Shown: positions 47,688 to 57,464 of the stretch, in pieces
Layout: each line of letters opens with the position of its first letter
Numbering within the stretch: position 1 is the first letter of the stretch
NCBI RefSeq assembly: GCF_900114165.1
Contig: NZ_FOSB01000002.1
Span: 62,001 to 126,000, forward strand
Direction of reading: 5' to 3'
DNA from: Halobacillus dabanensis
GTDB lineage: Bacteria > Bacillota > Bacilli > Bacillales > Halobacillaceae
DNA: 64,000 nt
Made by a program: the position numbers and the translations under genes
Notes under the pieces: generated by a model
Seen by the model: the letters and a program-made list of their open reading frames with translations, nothing else
Database searches by the model: none
Told to the model about the DNA's origin: nothing

Positions 47688-48608
47688 ATGGATAAGAAAC
47701 AAAAAATTTATAACAAGCTGATGAAACTCGTCAAAGAGGAAAATGTGAAAGTGGATGAAATGCTGAAAGACCATTTGTACACGAGGCTAGGAGGAAAAGC
47801 AGACTTTTTCATCACGCCAACCTCTTATGAGGAAGTGCAAAATGTTGTGAAGTTATCAAACGAAGACGATATTCCTTTCACTCTGCTTGGAAACGGCTCA
47901 AATTTGATTATTAAAGACGGAGGAATTCGTGGAATCGTGATTAATTTAAAACATCTCGATTCCATATTCTCTGATGGTGACACGGTGGTGGCCCAAAGTG
48001 GAGCCCGTATAATCGACGCTTCCCGTTATGCTCTTGAAAAACATTTATCTGGACTAGAATTTGCCTGTGGGATTCCAGGAACTGTTGGCGGCGCCTTATA
48101 TATGAATGCAGGAGCTTATGGAGGAGAAATTAAAGACGTGCTGGAATACGCTTATGTGGTTGATAAACACGGAAACTTAGTAAAGCGAATGGCGTCTGAA
48201 CTCGATCTTGATTACCGCACGAGCAACATTCCGGATAGCGGAGATATTGTCGTGGAAGCTACTTTTAATTTAAAGCCGGCTCAATACAGTGAGATTAAAG
48301 CTGTCATGGATGATTTAACTAATAAACGTGAATCCAAACAGCCTCTGGAATACCCGTCATGCGGAAGTGTCTTCAAACGACCTCCTGGATATTTTGCAGG
48401 TAAATTGATTCAAGATAGTGAACTTCAGGGAACGAATATCGGTGGGGCTGAAGTCTCCACAAAGCATGCAGGGTTCATTGTCAATAAGGACAATGCATCC
48501 ACCTCTGACTATATTTCGTTGATTGAACATGTGCAAAAAACAGTCAAAGAAAGATTCGGGGTGGACCTCGAAAGAGAAGTACGGATCATCGGGGAAGATA
48601 AAAAATAA
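47688..48608 (+). CDS. murB: UDP-N-acetylenolpyruvoylglucosamine reductase
   Basis: 306 residues from ATG 47688 (AGGACTGG upstream; a GTG two codons earlier is possible). FAD-binding type 4 fold with [34 protein letters not shown] and the C-terminal [11 protein letters not shown] region, type IIb MurB. Reduces enolpyruvyl-UDP-GlcNAc to UDP-MurNAc in peptidoglycan synthesis. Stands alone with its own terminator. Confidence 0.96.
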   Translation: MDKKQKIYNKLMKLVKEENVKVDEMLKDHLYTRLGGKADFFITPTSYEEVQNVVKLSNEDDIPFTLLGNGSNLIIKDGGIRGIVINLKHLDSIFSDGDTVVAQSGARIIDASRYALEKHLSGLEFACGIPGTVGGALYMNAGAYGGEIKDVLEYAYVVDKHGNLVKRMASELDLDYRTSNIPDSGDIVVEATFNLKPAQYSEIKAVMDDLTNKRESKQPLEYPSCGSVFKRPPGYFAGKLIQDSELQGTNIGGAEVSTKHAGFIVNKDNASTSDYISLIEHVQKTVKERFGVDLEREVRIIGEDKK

Positions 48609-48613
48609 TCTTA

Positions 48614-48652
48614 AAGAGCCTGCGTTATTGGAAGCGCAGGCTCTTTTTCGTT
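48614..48652 (+). terminator. Terminator of murB
   Basis: AAAGAGCCTGCG-TTATTGGAAG-CGCAGGCTCTTTTT. Confidence 0.92.
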
Positions 48653-48738
48653 TCTTTTTAGATAGATCTTTTGATTTTGATCCCAACCGCATTTCTGGAA
48701 TATCCTGAAGCAGGTGTCATGCAAGACAAAAATAAACA

Positions 48739-48768
48739 AAAGCGATCCCGTTCGGGGTCACCTTTGTT
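48739..48768 (-). terminator. Terminator of the YpjP-like gene
   Basis: Minus strand GTGACCCC-GAAC-GGGATCGC with one mismatch, then TTTTGTTTATTTTT. Confidence 0.7.
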
Positions 48769-48769
48769 G

Positions 48770-49375
48770 TTAAGACATCCATTTCGGAGGAGTATTCTTT
48801 TCCCAATATACCTCTCCGATTTCATGGTGTTTTGTGAAGTTATCCTCTTGCAAGTGATAATGGAAGTTGAACCAATATCCTTCGCTGGGACGTTTATCTC
48901 TGCGTACATGGAATCTGGCAACTTCCTCTTGAGTCTGTTTATTATAGATATTGAATATTTTTTCACCATAACCTGGTGCAGGTTCTTCTGTTATTTCATA
49001 ATAAGGGACTGCATCTGTATCCGCTGAGAGAAGGATGTCTTCCATAACCTCTTCCATCTTAGGTAAAATTGTCGCAGTCATATCTTCATCGACCTTACTA
49101 ATAATGCGAGGTCCCATTTTTGCCATTGTTTGTTTTTTCGCTTCATTAGTAATCGCATCAATCCACTCACCCGTAGTAACTGATTGTTCCGGTAATTGTG
49201 GATTAAAATCCAGCTCTTCTTCGGTAAGCTGATCTTCCTTAGAAGCAATCGTTGCATTGTCAGATACTGCTTTCTTCTCTGCAGCGTCCGTATCTATTTG
49301 CGTTGATGGCACATACATGCCTAACGTCAACAATGATATGAGAACGACGAATACTCTTCGCATTAAAGGTTTCAT
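48770..49375 (-). CDS. YpjP-family exported protein
   Basis: 201 residues from ATG 49375 (AAAAGGGAG upstream). N-terminal signal/anchor segment (RRVFVVLISLLTLGMYVP), then an acidic extracytoplasmic domain with the YpjP-like stretch F-N-F-H-Y-H and Y-W-E-K-N-T-P-P-K-W near the end. Function unknown. Confidence 0.75.
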   Translation of the reverse strand: MKPLMRRVFVVLISLLTLGMYVPSTQIDTDAAEKKAVSDNATIASKEDQLTEEELDFNPQLPEQSVTTGEWIDAITNEAKKQTMAKMGPRIISKVDEDMTATILPKMEEVMEDILLSADTDAVPYYEITEEPAPGYGEKIFNIYNKQTQEEVARFHVRRDKRPSEGYWFNFHYHLQEDNFTKHHEIGEVYWEKNTPPKWMS

Positions 49376-49759
49376 TGAGGATATCTCCCTTTTATGTATT
49401 CTATCTTTTATTGTATCACTTTTATAGGTGTTGTCCATAAGTCAAAAAAACCGTTTCCAAAAACCCATTTACTTTAAGCCTTCCGTTCTGTTTAAGATGC
49501 ATGGAGTGACTCAGTATTTTTCTCCTTTATGACGAAATAACATCTTTCCAAATATACAAAAACGTAACAGATTTGATCACTTCTTTTCCTGGAGCATTGC
49601 TATTTTTTCAAGGCTGAACTTTCTCCTCTCCTGCCTTCATTTCTTAAATCCCTATTGAGGAACGATCTTGTTTCATCCTAGGATTTTTCCTAATGCCCAT
49701 ACATGTTTGCCAAAGATAAGGAAACCTTAAGGAAGAAAAAGTCACAAGGAGGATGGATT
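49376..49759. other. Intergenic spacer between two divergent genes
   Basis: AT-rich, holds the upstream regions of the YpjP-like and coat genes. I saw no conserved motif beyond ordinary promoter-like AT tracts. Confidence 0.5.
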
Positions 49760-50389
49760 ATGAATCCAAACCAAAATCAGAATCAAAATCAACAACAGGG
49801 AATGCAAATACCTTCACATATGATGAACCCGAATCATGGCGGTCATGAGTTATATGACGCCCACGAGGTCATTGCAGGCATAATCAGCATGCTAGATCAG
49901 TACCAGATGTATGCCCAGCATATACAGGACCAGGAATTACAATCTATCCAGCAGCGTCAACATGCATTTGTCACGCAGATGTACAATACAATCGTGCAAA
50001 GTTTTAGTAGTGGGCAAGATCCCTCACAGAAAACTCAGCAATACCAAATGCAGCAAAGCAATGATGTCGTATATGGCCTGAAACCTGGTCAACCGGAAAA
50101 ACCGAACCAATCTGTTAATGAATTATCTGATAAAGGTCTTTCTGCCTATATGCTTGGTCATACCAAAACGCTCGCGACATTACTGTCCATGACAGCCCTG
50201 GAAATGACAAACCCTGTGTTGCGAAGAGTGATTGCGGACAGCGTTCCTAACTTTATCGAAATGAGCTATGAAATCTTCCTTTATCAAAACAAAAATGGGT
50301 ATTACCAAGTCCCTCAATTACAACAGCAGGACATGAAACAAATGTTACAAGGCTATACAACTGTTTCTCAAGGAAACGCAACCCATTAA
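49760..50389 (+). CDS. CotF-type spore coat protein (YhcQ-like)
   Basis: 209 residues from ATG 49760 (AAGGAGGATGG upstream). Asn/Gln-rich N-terminus (MNPNQNQNQNQ...), central helical region with HELYDAHEVIAGIISMLDQY, and a second helical region GLSAYMLGHTKTLATLLSM, i.e. two CotF-like helical halves. Expected in the spore coat. Confidence 0.82.
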   Translation: MNPNQNQNQNQQQGMQIPSHMMNPNHGGHELYDAHEVIAGIISMLDQYQMYAQHIQDQELQSIQQRQHAFVTQMYNTIVQSFSSGQDPSQKTQQYQMQQSNDVVYGLKPGQPEKPNQSVNELSDKGLSAYMLGHTKTLATLLSMTALEMTNPVLRRVIADSVPNFIEMSYEIFLYQNKNGYYQVPQLQQQDMKQMLQGYTTVSQGNATH

Positions 50390-50461
50390 ATGAACAAATA
50401 TATCATGGCGTCCTGGAAAACGGGCATTTTATCTATGATCGTTTCCCTCTATACGTCAACG

Positions 50462-50495
50462 AAGCCGCTCCCCGGTCAGAGAGCGGCTTTTTTGA
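50462..50495 (+). terminator. Terminator of the coat protein gene
   Basis: AAGCCGCTC-CCCGGTCA-GAGCGGCTT then TTTT. Confidence 0.88.
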
Positions 50496-50685
50496 TTTGT
50501 GAATGAAATCTCCTATTTTCAGCTGAATGGGGAGCTGTACACCTAAACTCACCTACAGAATCCCGCATCCTGTTCGTCTTTCCCTTCATATTTTTCGTTC
50601 GTTTAAGTTCGATATAAGTAGTGAAGAATGATTTTCCACTCAACGGAGAAAGTATCAAAGAGAGAAAAAGGAGTGTAGTTGCATT

Positions 50686-51624
50686 ATGCTAAAACCAAAC
50701 TGCTGGAATGAACATGATGAACTTAAATCTGTGATCGTGTGTTCGCCCACTACCCTTAGTATTCCTGACAGCCAAACAGCTACGGATGTACGTTGGGGAA
50801 AAAAGGCGGACAATAAAGTAATGAGGGAAAATTTTCATGAAATGGTCCAAACTTTAGAAAGAGAAGGAGCTCAGGTAACGGACTATTCTACTTTTCTTTC
50901 TGAAGATGATCATTCCTTTCACGAACAACTGATTGACAGAATGTACGTTCGGGATCTTGCTTGTGTATTCGGATCGCAAGTCATACCGGGGGAGGCAGGT
51001 ACCTCTATAAGAAGACCAGAATATGTGCACGCCCATAAAATTTTCGCCAAATGGTTTTCTGAAGACCAATTCTTATTGGAATGGAAAACTTCCGCCAATG
51101 CCCTCGAACATGGGGATGTATTTGTTCTTAGCAAGGATGCTGTCTTCATTAACGTTGGGTTGCGATCGAGCTACGAAAGTGCCCTTGTACTATATAAAAT
51201 ATTAATACAACTCGGATTCTCTGAGATAGGCATCATCGACCTTCCCCGCCGCGCGGATAGCGTTCATTTGGATATGACCTTAAATGTGGCAGGTCCTGGA
51301 ATAATTTTAGCGAAAAGTTATTTGCGCTATTTCCCTGTAGAAATCTTAACAGAAACAGGTAACACTTATGTAATGATGCATGAATTCCTCCAACGTCATG
51401 GTTTTGATGTCATTTGGAATGATGAAATTAAAAATACCGCAGCCGATATTAATTTTATTAATCTCGATCCAGAAACACTGCTCCTAAGCACAAAAGCGAA
51501 TAAGAAAATTTTCCGTCATGAAAAATTAAAGAAAAAACGGCTCATTGAGATTAATGTAGATGAACTAGAAAGCGGTGGTGGTGGAATTCGCTGTATGACC
51601 TTGCCGGTCGAACGCCGACCATAG
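50686..51624 (+). CDS. Dimethylarginine dimethylaminohydrolase / arginine deiminase-type hydrolase
   Basis: 312 residues of the amidinotransferase/deiminase superfamily with catalytic His194 (DSVHLDM) and nucleophile Cys303 (GGGGIRCMTLPV), and the acidic triad region R-D (89-90) and E-H-G-D (141-144). DDAH-like enzymes turn methylarginines into citrulline plus methylamines. B. subtilis YkgA is related. ATG 50686, no strong ribosome binding site (AAGGAGTG at 50664-50671 is rather far). Confidence 0.85.
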   Translation: MLKPNCWNEHDELKSVIVCSPTTLSIPDSQTATDVRWGKKADNKVMRENFHEMVQTLEREGAQVTDYSTFLSEDDHSFHEQLIDRMYVRDLACVFGSQVIPGEAGTSIRRPEYVHAHKIFAKWFSEDQFLLEWKTSANALEHGDVFVLSKDAVFINVGLRSSYESALVLYKILIQLGFSEIGIIDLPRRADSVHLDMTLNVAGPGIILAKSYLRYFPVEILTETGNTYVMMHEFLQRHGFDVIWNDEIKNTAADINFINLDPETLLLSTKANKKIFRHEKLKKKRLIEINVDELESGGGGIRCMTLPVERRP

Positions 51625-51628
51625 AAAA

Positions 51629-51655
51629 TGGACATCCTAATATGGGATGTCCATT
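51629..51655. terminator. Convergent terminator
   Basis: ATGGACATCC-TAATAT-GGGATGTCCAT then TTCC. Confidence 0.8.
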
Positions 51656-51665
51656 TCCTTATTGG

Positions 51666-52799
51666 TTAAGGTTTTAGTACGACTTTAATACATCCATCTT
51701 TTTTACTATTAAACATCTTGTATCCTTTAGGGGCCTCATCTAATGGCATTTTATGAGTAATGATTCGAGTCGGATCCAGTTTTTCTGCAACAATTTGTTC
51801 ATAAATGGTATCCATGTAGGTTCTAGCATGAGCCTGCCCCATTTTTATTTGTATATTTCTAGAAAAGAATGCTCCTAATGGAAACAGATTATAATTCCCT
51901 CCATATACCCCGGTCAATTGGAGAGTTCCACACTTCTTCACCGCTTTTGATGCAATTTGGATCGCCCCTAGTGTCCCACCTTGCAGTTTTAACTTTTGCT
52001 CTGCCAACTCTAAAGCCGATTTTTTTCCATCCATACCAACACAGTCAATGACGATGTCAGCCCCACCCTTTGTTTCCTCTTTCAGCACTTCCCCCATGTC
52101 TTTATGGACAGTGAAATTAAATACTTCGCTATGATTCACTTTCCTGGAATGTTCTAACCGTTCTTCCACATAGTCAACTGCGATTACCCTTTCGGCCCCT
52201 TTTTTCCATGCAAAATGTTGAGCCATCAAACCTATTGGACCGGAGCCTAAGACAATCACCGTGTCACCTTGTTTCACACCAGCATTTTCCACACTCCAAT
52301 AAGCAGTCGGTAATACATCAGACAAAAATAACAAAGATTCATCTTCTAGTTCACATTCTTGTGGAATTTTAAAGGGCGTGTAGTTTCCAAATGGAACGCG
52401 TAAATATTCTGCTTGTCCTCCAGGATGATTCCCAAATTTCTCACTATAACCAAAATAGCCTCCTGAATCATAATGAGGGTTGGCATGATCACATTGACTT
52501 TCCTGGTGGGAGTTACAATAAATACAGTTTCCACACGCGACCGTAAATGGGATAACGACTCGATCTCCAACTTTCACCTTTGTTACTTTCGGCCCCGCCT
52601 CTTCCACGATCCCCATTGGCTCGTGCCCGATAATATATCCTATAGGCAACGGATAATTTCCCTGGTATAAATGGAGGTCTGACCCACAAATCGCCGTCGA
52701 CGTGACCCGTATGATTATATCGTCTTCTTTTTCAATTTTCGGGTAGGGTACTTTTTTAACAGCTACCGAATACTTCCCTTGATAAGTCACAGCTTTCAT
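51666..52799 (-). CDS. Zinc-dependent alcohol dehydrogenase
   Basis: 377 residues from ATG 52799 (AAGGAGAAGGA upstream) of the MDR family. Catalytic zinc Cys in ICGSDLH, structural zinc CGNCIYCNSHQESQCDH, and Rossmann motif VLGSGPIG. The long insertion before the cofactor domain resembles glutathione-independent formaldehyde dehydrogenase or threonine-dehydrogenase-like members. Substrate unassigned. Confidence 0.88.
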   Translation of the reverse strand: MKAVTYQGKYSVAVKKVPYPKIEKEDDIIIRVTSTAICGSDLHLYQGNYPLPIGYIIGHEPMGIVEEAGPKVTKVKVGDRVVIPFTVACGNCIYCNSHQESQCDHANPHYDSGGYFGYSEKFGNHPGGQAEYLRVPFGNYTPFKIPQECELEDESLLFLSDVLPTAYWSVENAGVKQGDTVIVLGSGPIGLMAQHFAWKKGAERVIAVDYVEERLEHSRKVNHSEVFNFTVHKDMGEVLKEETKGGADIVIDCVGMDGKKSALELAEQKLKLQGGTLGAIQIASKAVKKCGTLQLTGVYGGNYNLFPLGAFFSRNIQIKMGQAHARTYMDTIYEQIVAEKLDPTRIITHKMPLDEAPKGYKMFNSKKDGCIKVVLKP

Positions 52800-53103
52800 T
52801 ATTCCTTCTCCTTGCTTTTCACTTTTATAACTTTCCTTATAGTTGCCAATATCTTTATATTTCATGCGCACATTTTCTTTATTTAAACAGTAACCAGAGA
52901 TGTTTTATTCAGGCATTCAGAACAGCCTTCCCTTTGCTTTCTTTAGTGACTTGGATAGTGGGGAAAGCACAATCGTAAGGGAGTACTTATATCATTTGCT
53001 TTTCAAATCCTGCATATTTGTAGGGCGGCATCTAAAATTGTTATTTATTTTTATGAATCAGGGAAAGGTTATGAGCAAATGATACAGTAAAGGAGGTGTA
53101 TTT

Positions 53104-53544
53104 ATGGAACACGTAAAGTTACTAGCCATGAAGTTTTTGTTTACTTTTGCCATCCTCTTCATCATTCTAGGGGCCGGCTTTGATGTATCCTTCGGGAATG
53201 TATTTTTGATCACTTTAGTGTTAAGTGCTGTCGGGTATTTTATTGGTGATCGGATGATCCTCTCCAGAACTAAAAATACGACTGCTACCATCGCAGACTT
53301 TGTATTAGTCTTTGGTGTAGTGTATTTTATGACAGATGCACTTACCGTGGGGGATGATGTCTTTGAAGCCACAGCTATATCCGCCATTTCTCTAGCTATT
53401 TTTGAATATTTCTTCCACCAATCTGTAGCAAGGACACTAGATGGAGAAGAAAGAGAAGAGAAAAATGAAGGTGTTGCTCCTACAGGTGAATTAAGTACAG
53501 AAGCGTCGGAAGAAATTTATCCTTACGATGAAGATAAAAAGTAA
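53104..53544 (+). CDS. DUF2512 (YndM-like) membrane protein
   Basis: 146 residues: four membrane segments (about 5-27, 30-50, 56-78, 84-105 in 1-based estimate) and a long acidic cytoplasmic tail with many Glu. Matches the YndM/DUF2512 family. ATG 53104 follows AAAGGAGG. Weak SigB-like GGGAAA upstream (about 53060). Function unknown. Confidence 0.82.
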   Translation: MEHVKLLAMKFLFTFAILFIILGAGFDVSFGNVFLITLVLSAVGYFIGDRMILSRTKNTTATIADFVLVFGVVYFMTDALTVGDDVFEATAISAISLAIFEYFFHQSVARTLDGEEREEKNEGVAPTGELSTEASEEIYPYDEDKK

Positions 53545-53550
53545 AAACAC

Positions 53551-53592
53551 GAAGCGGGAGAATGATTCATTTTCCCGCTTTTTATTTTTTCC
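53551..53592 (+). terminator. Terminator of the yndM-like gene
   Basis: AAGCGGGA-GAATGATTCATT-TTCCCGCTT followed by TTTATTTTTT. Confidence 0.88.
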
Positions 53593-53745
53593 GATAGTTA
53601 AAGCGAGTGAGCCATTTCCATATATGATCTATTACACCCCGGATAGAGCATGTTCCGCGTGGTTCTTATCACCAAAATATAGAAGAATAATTCTTCTCAA
53701 CACACTCATAATAGCTTTGTAAGTTACTTTAAGGAGTGAATCCAG

Positions 53746-54249
53746 ATGGGAATCATGAGTGGAAATCAACAAAATGAACCATTACACTACGGAGAGGTTT
53801 TTAGCCTTTGGAGTTACCTTTATGTTGCAAAGGGAAATTCAGCGAGCTACCAAACATTGTATAACCACGCTGGGGATAAAGAATTAAAGAGACTTTTAGA
53901 AGAATTGATACAAGGAATCAAACAAGAGACGAAAGAGATTGAAGAGATCTTAAAAATCAACGGTGTTGCACTGCCACTAGCCCCTCCAGAAAGACCAGTA
54001 GCTGATGCAGAAGACATTCCTGTAGGAGCAAGAGTGAATGATCCCGAAATAAGTGCGGCAATTTCTTTAAATATCGCTCAAGGTCTGGTTGCTTGCAGTC
54101 AAGCGATCGGACAATCGAGCAGAGAAGATATCGCCATGTTATTCGGCCAGTTTCATATGAATAAAGCACAAGCAGGAGCGAAAGCTTTGCGTTTGAATAA
54201 AGAAAAAGGCTGGTTAGTAATACCTCCTACACATAAGACAACAAAATAA
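53746..54249 (+). CDS. DUF3231 family protein
   Basis: 167 residues, helical, with MSGNQQNEPLHYGEVFSLWSYL and the C-terminal FGQFHMNKAQAGAKALRLNKEKGWLVIPP. This is the DUF3231 family, common in spore-formers as multi-copy ferritin-like helical proteins; one copy only is present here (tandem copies are usual). Function unknown. ATG 53746 preceded by AAGGAG. Confidence 0.82.
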   Translation: MGIMSGNQQNEPLHYGEVFSLWSYLYVAKGNSASYQTLYNHAGDKELKRLLEELIQGIKQETKEIEEILKINGVALPLAPPERPVADAEDIPVGARVNDPEISAAISLNIAQGLVACSQAIGQSSREDIAMLFGQFHMNKAQAGAKALRLNKEKGWLVIPPTHKTTK

Positions 54250-54256
54250 CACTTAG

Positions 54257-54293
54257 TAAAGGCACAAGCTAATGCTCGTGCCTTTTCTGTATT
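54257..54293 (+). terminator. Terminator of the DUF3231 gene
   Basis: AAAGGCAC-AAGCTAATGCTC-GTGCCTTTT. Confidence 0.75.
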
Positions 54294-54396
54294 TTCAGGT
54301 GAGTTTATCCTTACTTGCAGTAAAATTCATTATAAGATTTTAATGTAAAGACAAATGAATTATTTGATCGTAACTTTATTTTCCACTAAACTCCTT

Positions 54397-55476
54397 TTAC
54401 CTTTCCAGGCTTGATAGTGGTATTTTATATAGTTTATCGTCATTATCTTCCGGATTGCCACGACCATCTGTATTATTACTTATAAAGTAAAGAGAACCAT
54501 CTACAATTAAGACATCCCGAAGCCTCCCCAGTCCGGTTATCACTTCCCGATGTTCCTTTTCATCAAGGTCAAATTCTAATAATGCAGATCCTCTGAGTGC
54601 TGCAACATACAATCTTCCATCATAATAATCCATGCCAGAGGGTGCCCAAGTCTCATTCTCTCCGGAAGTAAATAAAGGTGGAACCATACCTTCTTGTTCC
54701 TCATGACCTTCTATAATAGGCCAACCATAATTTTGACCGGGTTCTATTAGATTGATTTCATCATTTGCGTTATCTCCGTGCTCACTGGCGTAAATAAACC
54801 CCTCAGACGACCAGGTGATTCCTTGAGGATTACGATGTCCATAACTATATACATAAGAATTTGGAAACGGATTATCACTTGGGATAGATCCATCAAGATT
54901 CATCCTTAGAACTTTGCCTCCAAGAGAATGAAGGTCCTGGGCAATATCTTCTTCATAACCATCCCCTGTTGTGGCATAAAGGTTTCCATCAGGGCCTATT
55001 TTGATTCTCCCTCCATGATGCCATGAACCACTTGGGATGTTATCCAGAAGTAAGCTCTCTTCTCTCCATACATCATCTTCCAAACGCAGTTCAATTATAC
55101 GATTAAATTGCCCCTTACTGTTTTCATAAGTATAGTAAGCATATGCTGATTTCGACTCAGAAAAGTCAGGGGATAGTACAAACCCTAATAATCCCGCTTC
55201 TGAAGCTGTCGCGATTTCTTTCTCAAGCTCTACATTTTGGCGTATGACTTCCCCCTCTTCTATTTTCACAATATTTCCTGGTCTTTCTATGATATAGAAG
55301 GTATCGTTATGTTTTTCGATAGACCATGGGACGTCAAGGTTTTCAGTAACCACTTCGACTTCTGGATTTTCCTGTCCATTAGTAGTTTGTTCACTCCCAG
55401 AGTTTTGTTGCTCATTCTCTGAACATCCACCGATAAAAAGTAATGTTAAAACTATTATGGATAGAATTTTTTTCAA
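54397..55476 (-). CDS. PQQ-dependent sugar dehydrogenase-like lipoprotein (YliI/Asd type)
   Basis: 359 residues: lipoprotein signal (LLFIGGC, Cys18), Gln/Glu/Asn-rich linker, then a six-bladed beta-propeller of the glucose/sorbosone dehydrogenase family with HHGGRIKIGPDGNLYATTGDG, GHRNPQGITW and WAPSGMDYYDGRLYVAALRG, the PQQ and Ca-binding regions. Members oxidise aldoses using PQQ; cofactor supply in a Bacillus is uncertain. Single gene. Confidence 0.85.
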   Translation of the reverse strand: MKKILSIIVLTLLFIGGCSENEQQNSGSEQTTNGQENPEVEVVTENLDVPWSIEKHNDTFYIIERPGNIVKIEEGEVIRQNVELEKEIATASEAGLLGFVLSPDFSESKSAYAYYTYENSKGQFNRIIELRLEDDVWREESLLLDNIPSGSWHHGGRIKIGPDGNLYATTGDGYEEDIAQDLHSLGGKVLRMNLDGSIPSDNPFPNSYVYSYGHRNPQGITWSSEGFIYASEHGDNANDEINLIEPGQNYGWPIIEGHEEQEGMVPPLFTSGENETWAPSGMDYYDGRLYVAALRGSALLEFDLDEKEHREVITGLGRLRDVLIVDGSLYFISNNTDGRGNPEDNDDKLYKIPLSSLER

Positions 55477-55756
55477 CTAGAATCCCCTCACCTTTGCCAA
55501 ATACTTTTAGCTATTATCAAAGTTAAAACCTTCATAATGAAATAAATGGATTTTCCCAGGAGGAAGGAATGTTAAAATTCTTCCCCAGTTTTCTTTTTGT
55601 TAATCTTTTTCTACAAATTACACTGTCTTTCTCTAATCTTCTTAAGAAAAATCAACCTTCTTGTTTGTAATACCTGTTTTTTAAAAGGTTCTTACTGTTT
55701 AACTTTTAGTAAAATATCTGAGGTCCGACCGAATGTTATAGAGCCAATATACAAGT

Positions 55757-55792
55757 AAAAAAGCCTGCAAACACATAATGTTTACAGACTTA
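55757..55792 (-). terminator. Second terminator downstream of ssrA
   Basis: Minus strand AAGTCTGTAAACA-TTATG-TGTTTGCAGGCTT then TTTT; tandem with the ssrA terminator. Confidence 0.7.
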
Positions 55793-55831
55793 GATGGTCA
55801 TATATATTTTCTTAGTTCAAGTCACCTATAT

Positions 55832-55860
55832 AAAAAAACCACCAATTTATGTATTGGTGG
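55832..55860 (-). terminator. ssrA terminator
   Basis: Minus strand CCACCAAT-ACATAA-ATTGGTGG-TTTTTTT; its 5' arm overlaps the CCA end of tmRNA. Confidence 0.85.
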
Positions 55861-56217
55861 AGACGGTGGGAGTCGAACCCACGTCCGGAGATATCGGCAC
55901 TCGGGCTTCTACGAGCGTAGTCGATATATTATATTTCGCTACCTCTTCGACCTATCGACAGGCTTCCAAGGAGCTAGCCTGTTTAGTCTCTTCGTTTTTC
56001 CTCAGGCGGTGGAAAAACGCGTAGCCCACTTTAGTTTGAGACCCTTCATCTAGCACATGGGCGATGCCAGGAAGGATCAGCTATAGACTACTTACGCAGC
56101 TACAGCTAGGTTTTCGTTAGATTCGCCAGTTATATTTAGGCAAATGACGGTTTTACGAGGCGTCGCTCGACTCGCGACCCGAGCTCGACCTATCCCCGTC
56201 GAATCCGTAACGTCCCC
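55855..56217 (-). ncRNA. ssrA: tmRNA (ssrA)
   Basis: 363 nt on the minus strand with the tmRNA ends: 5' GGGGACGTTACGGATTCGAC, 3' acceptor region GTGGGTTCGACTCCCACCGT and terminal CCA encoded. The tag reading frame is GGC GAA TCT AAC GAA AAC CTA GCT GTA GCT GCG TAA, giving tag A-GESNENLAVAA. It rescues stalled ribosomes with SmpB, whose gene lies just upstream. Confidence 0.97.
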
Positions 56218-56277
56218 GTTAGGATTAAAGGGATAACAGTCAAGCTGTTCATCCATGTCGTGTTGACGACAATTACT

Positions 56278-56305
56278 ATTATAGCAGAAAAATATTATTT
56301 TTCAA
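56278..56305 (-). promoter_or_regulatory. ssrA promoter
   Basis: Minus strand TTGAAA, 16-nt spacer, TATAAT, about 60 nt before the 5' end of mature tmRNA. It lies in the spacer between smpB and ssrA. Confidence 0.75.
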
Positions 56306-56319
56306 GGGGTGCAGTTATT

Positions 56320-56784
56320 TTAACGCAAACTATCCTTGATAGCGCGATCAATTTCACGCTTCTGCTGTTTACGCTTCAAGTCTTCCCGCTTATCATATTT
56401 TTTCTTACCTCGGCCGACACCAAGCAACACTTTTGCTACACCGTTCTTAATGTAGACCTTTAATGGAACTAAGGAATACCCTTTTTGTTGTGTTTGTCCA
56501 ATCAGCTGGTTAATTTCCTTCCGATGCATCAATAATTTGCGGGCACGCGTGGGATCATGATTGAAAATATTGCCTTGTTCATATGGAGAGATATGCATAT
56601 TATGCACATATACTTCTCCTTTATTTATACGTGCAAAGCTGTCTTTTAAGTTAAGACGACCGTTGCGAATTGATTTGATTTCCGTCCCTTGCAATACAAT
56701 ACCTGCTTCGAACGTCTCTTCAATCGCAAAATCGTGACGGGCTTTTTTATTTTGCGCTAACGTTTTTCCATGTCCTCGTGGCAT
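56320..56784 (-). CDS. smpB: SsrA-binding protein SmpB
   Basis: 154 residues with SmpB hallmarks: N-terminal [17 protein letters not shown], the core [20 protein letters not shown] and the Lys/Arg-rich C-tail that enters the mRNA channel. Cytoplasmic; delivers tmRNA to stalled ribosomes. smpB followed by ssrA, preceded (upstream) by GNAT gene divergent. Confidence 0.97.
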   Translation of the reverse strand: MPRGHGKTLAQNKKARHDFAIEETFEAGIVLQGTEIKSIRNGRLNLKDSFARINKGEVYVHNMHISPYEQGNIFNHDPTRARKLLMHRKEINQLIGQTQQKGYSLVPLKVYIKNGVAKVLLGVGRGKKKYDKREDLKRKQQKREIDRAIKDSLR

Positions 56785-56943
56785 ACGGTTTTCCTCCTCT
56801 ATTGCGTTCCTTTATTGTATCAAATGTAAATGCTATTTCCAATTCTAAAGGACGAGTGAAATATAATTTATCTGAATAGACTTTTGCTGTCAGCATGTGA
56901 GAATATATGGATGCAGAACGTTATCTTAAAGGAGATCGATCTT

Positions 56944-57438
56944 ATGGAACAAGTGATGAACGTTAAACCATTGACAATAGACGATTACACTGCTCTACAA
57001 GCGATGGAAACAGGAATAGAAGATGATTATGTCGTTCGAATTTTCGATCGCTTAATTGAATCAGAAACACACGAACTTTTCGGACTTTTTCATGAAGGAC
57101 AAATGCTTGCCGTGGGAGGCTATAGTTTATTCGGGCAAGGGAAGTTTGCGATGTTAGGCCGATTACGGAGTGACCGCCGTTTTCAAATGAAAGGGAATGC
57201 AACCGAACTTTTAAAACCTATTGTTGATCAGTTGAAAAGGGATCCACGGGTAGGTTGGATTGGGGCCAATACCCATTTAGGGAACCTGCCGGCAAGAAGA
57301 GTCCTGGATAAATTAGGAATTAATCAGGGGCCTGCCATTCATTATCTAACTTTGAAGCGTCCTGACCTATTATCAGGTCATACCAAAGGTCCTGTCTGGA
57401 ACCCTGTCAATGATTTACAAAAAAACGCACACTCCTAA
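56944..57438 (+). CDS. GNAT-family N-acetyltransferase-like protein
   Basis: 164 residues from ATG 56944 (AAAGGAG upstream). GNAT-like pattern with E-T-H-E-L-F-G-L-F-H-E-G and the R-M/K-G-N-A-T acetyl-CoA loop (RFQMKGNATELL), but acceptor unknown. Next to a small unknown gene on the same strand. Confidence 0.65.
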   Translation: MEQVMNVKPLTIDDYTALQAMETGIEDDYVVRIFDRLIESETHELFGLFHEGQMLAVGGYSLFGQGKFAMLGRLRSDRRFQMKGNATELLKPIVDQLKRDPRVGWIGANTHLGNLPARRVLDKLGINQGPAIHYLTLKRPDLLSGHTKGPVWNPVNDLQKNAHS

Positions 57439-57464
57439 ACCGACTGAATGAAAATGCCCTAGGG

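Noticed and set aside
55778-56053. Open frames over the tmRNA
   Set aside because: The tmRNA ends and tag are unmistakable.
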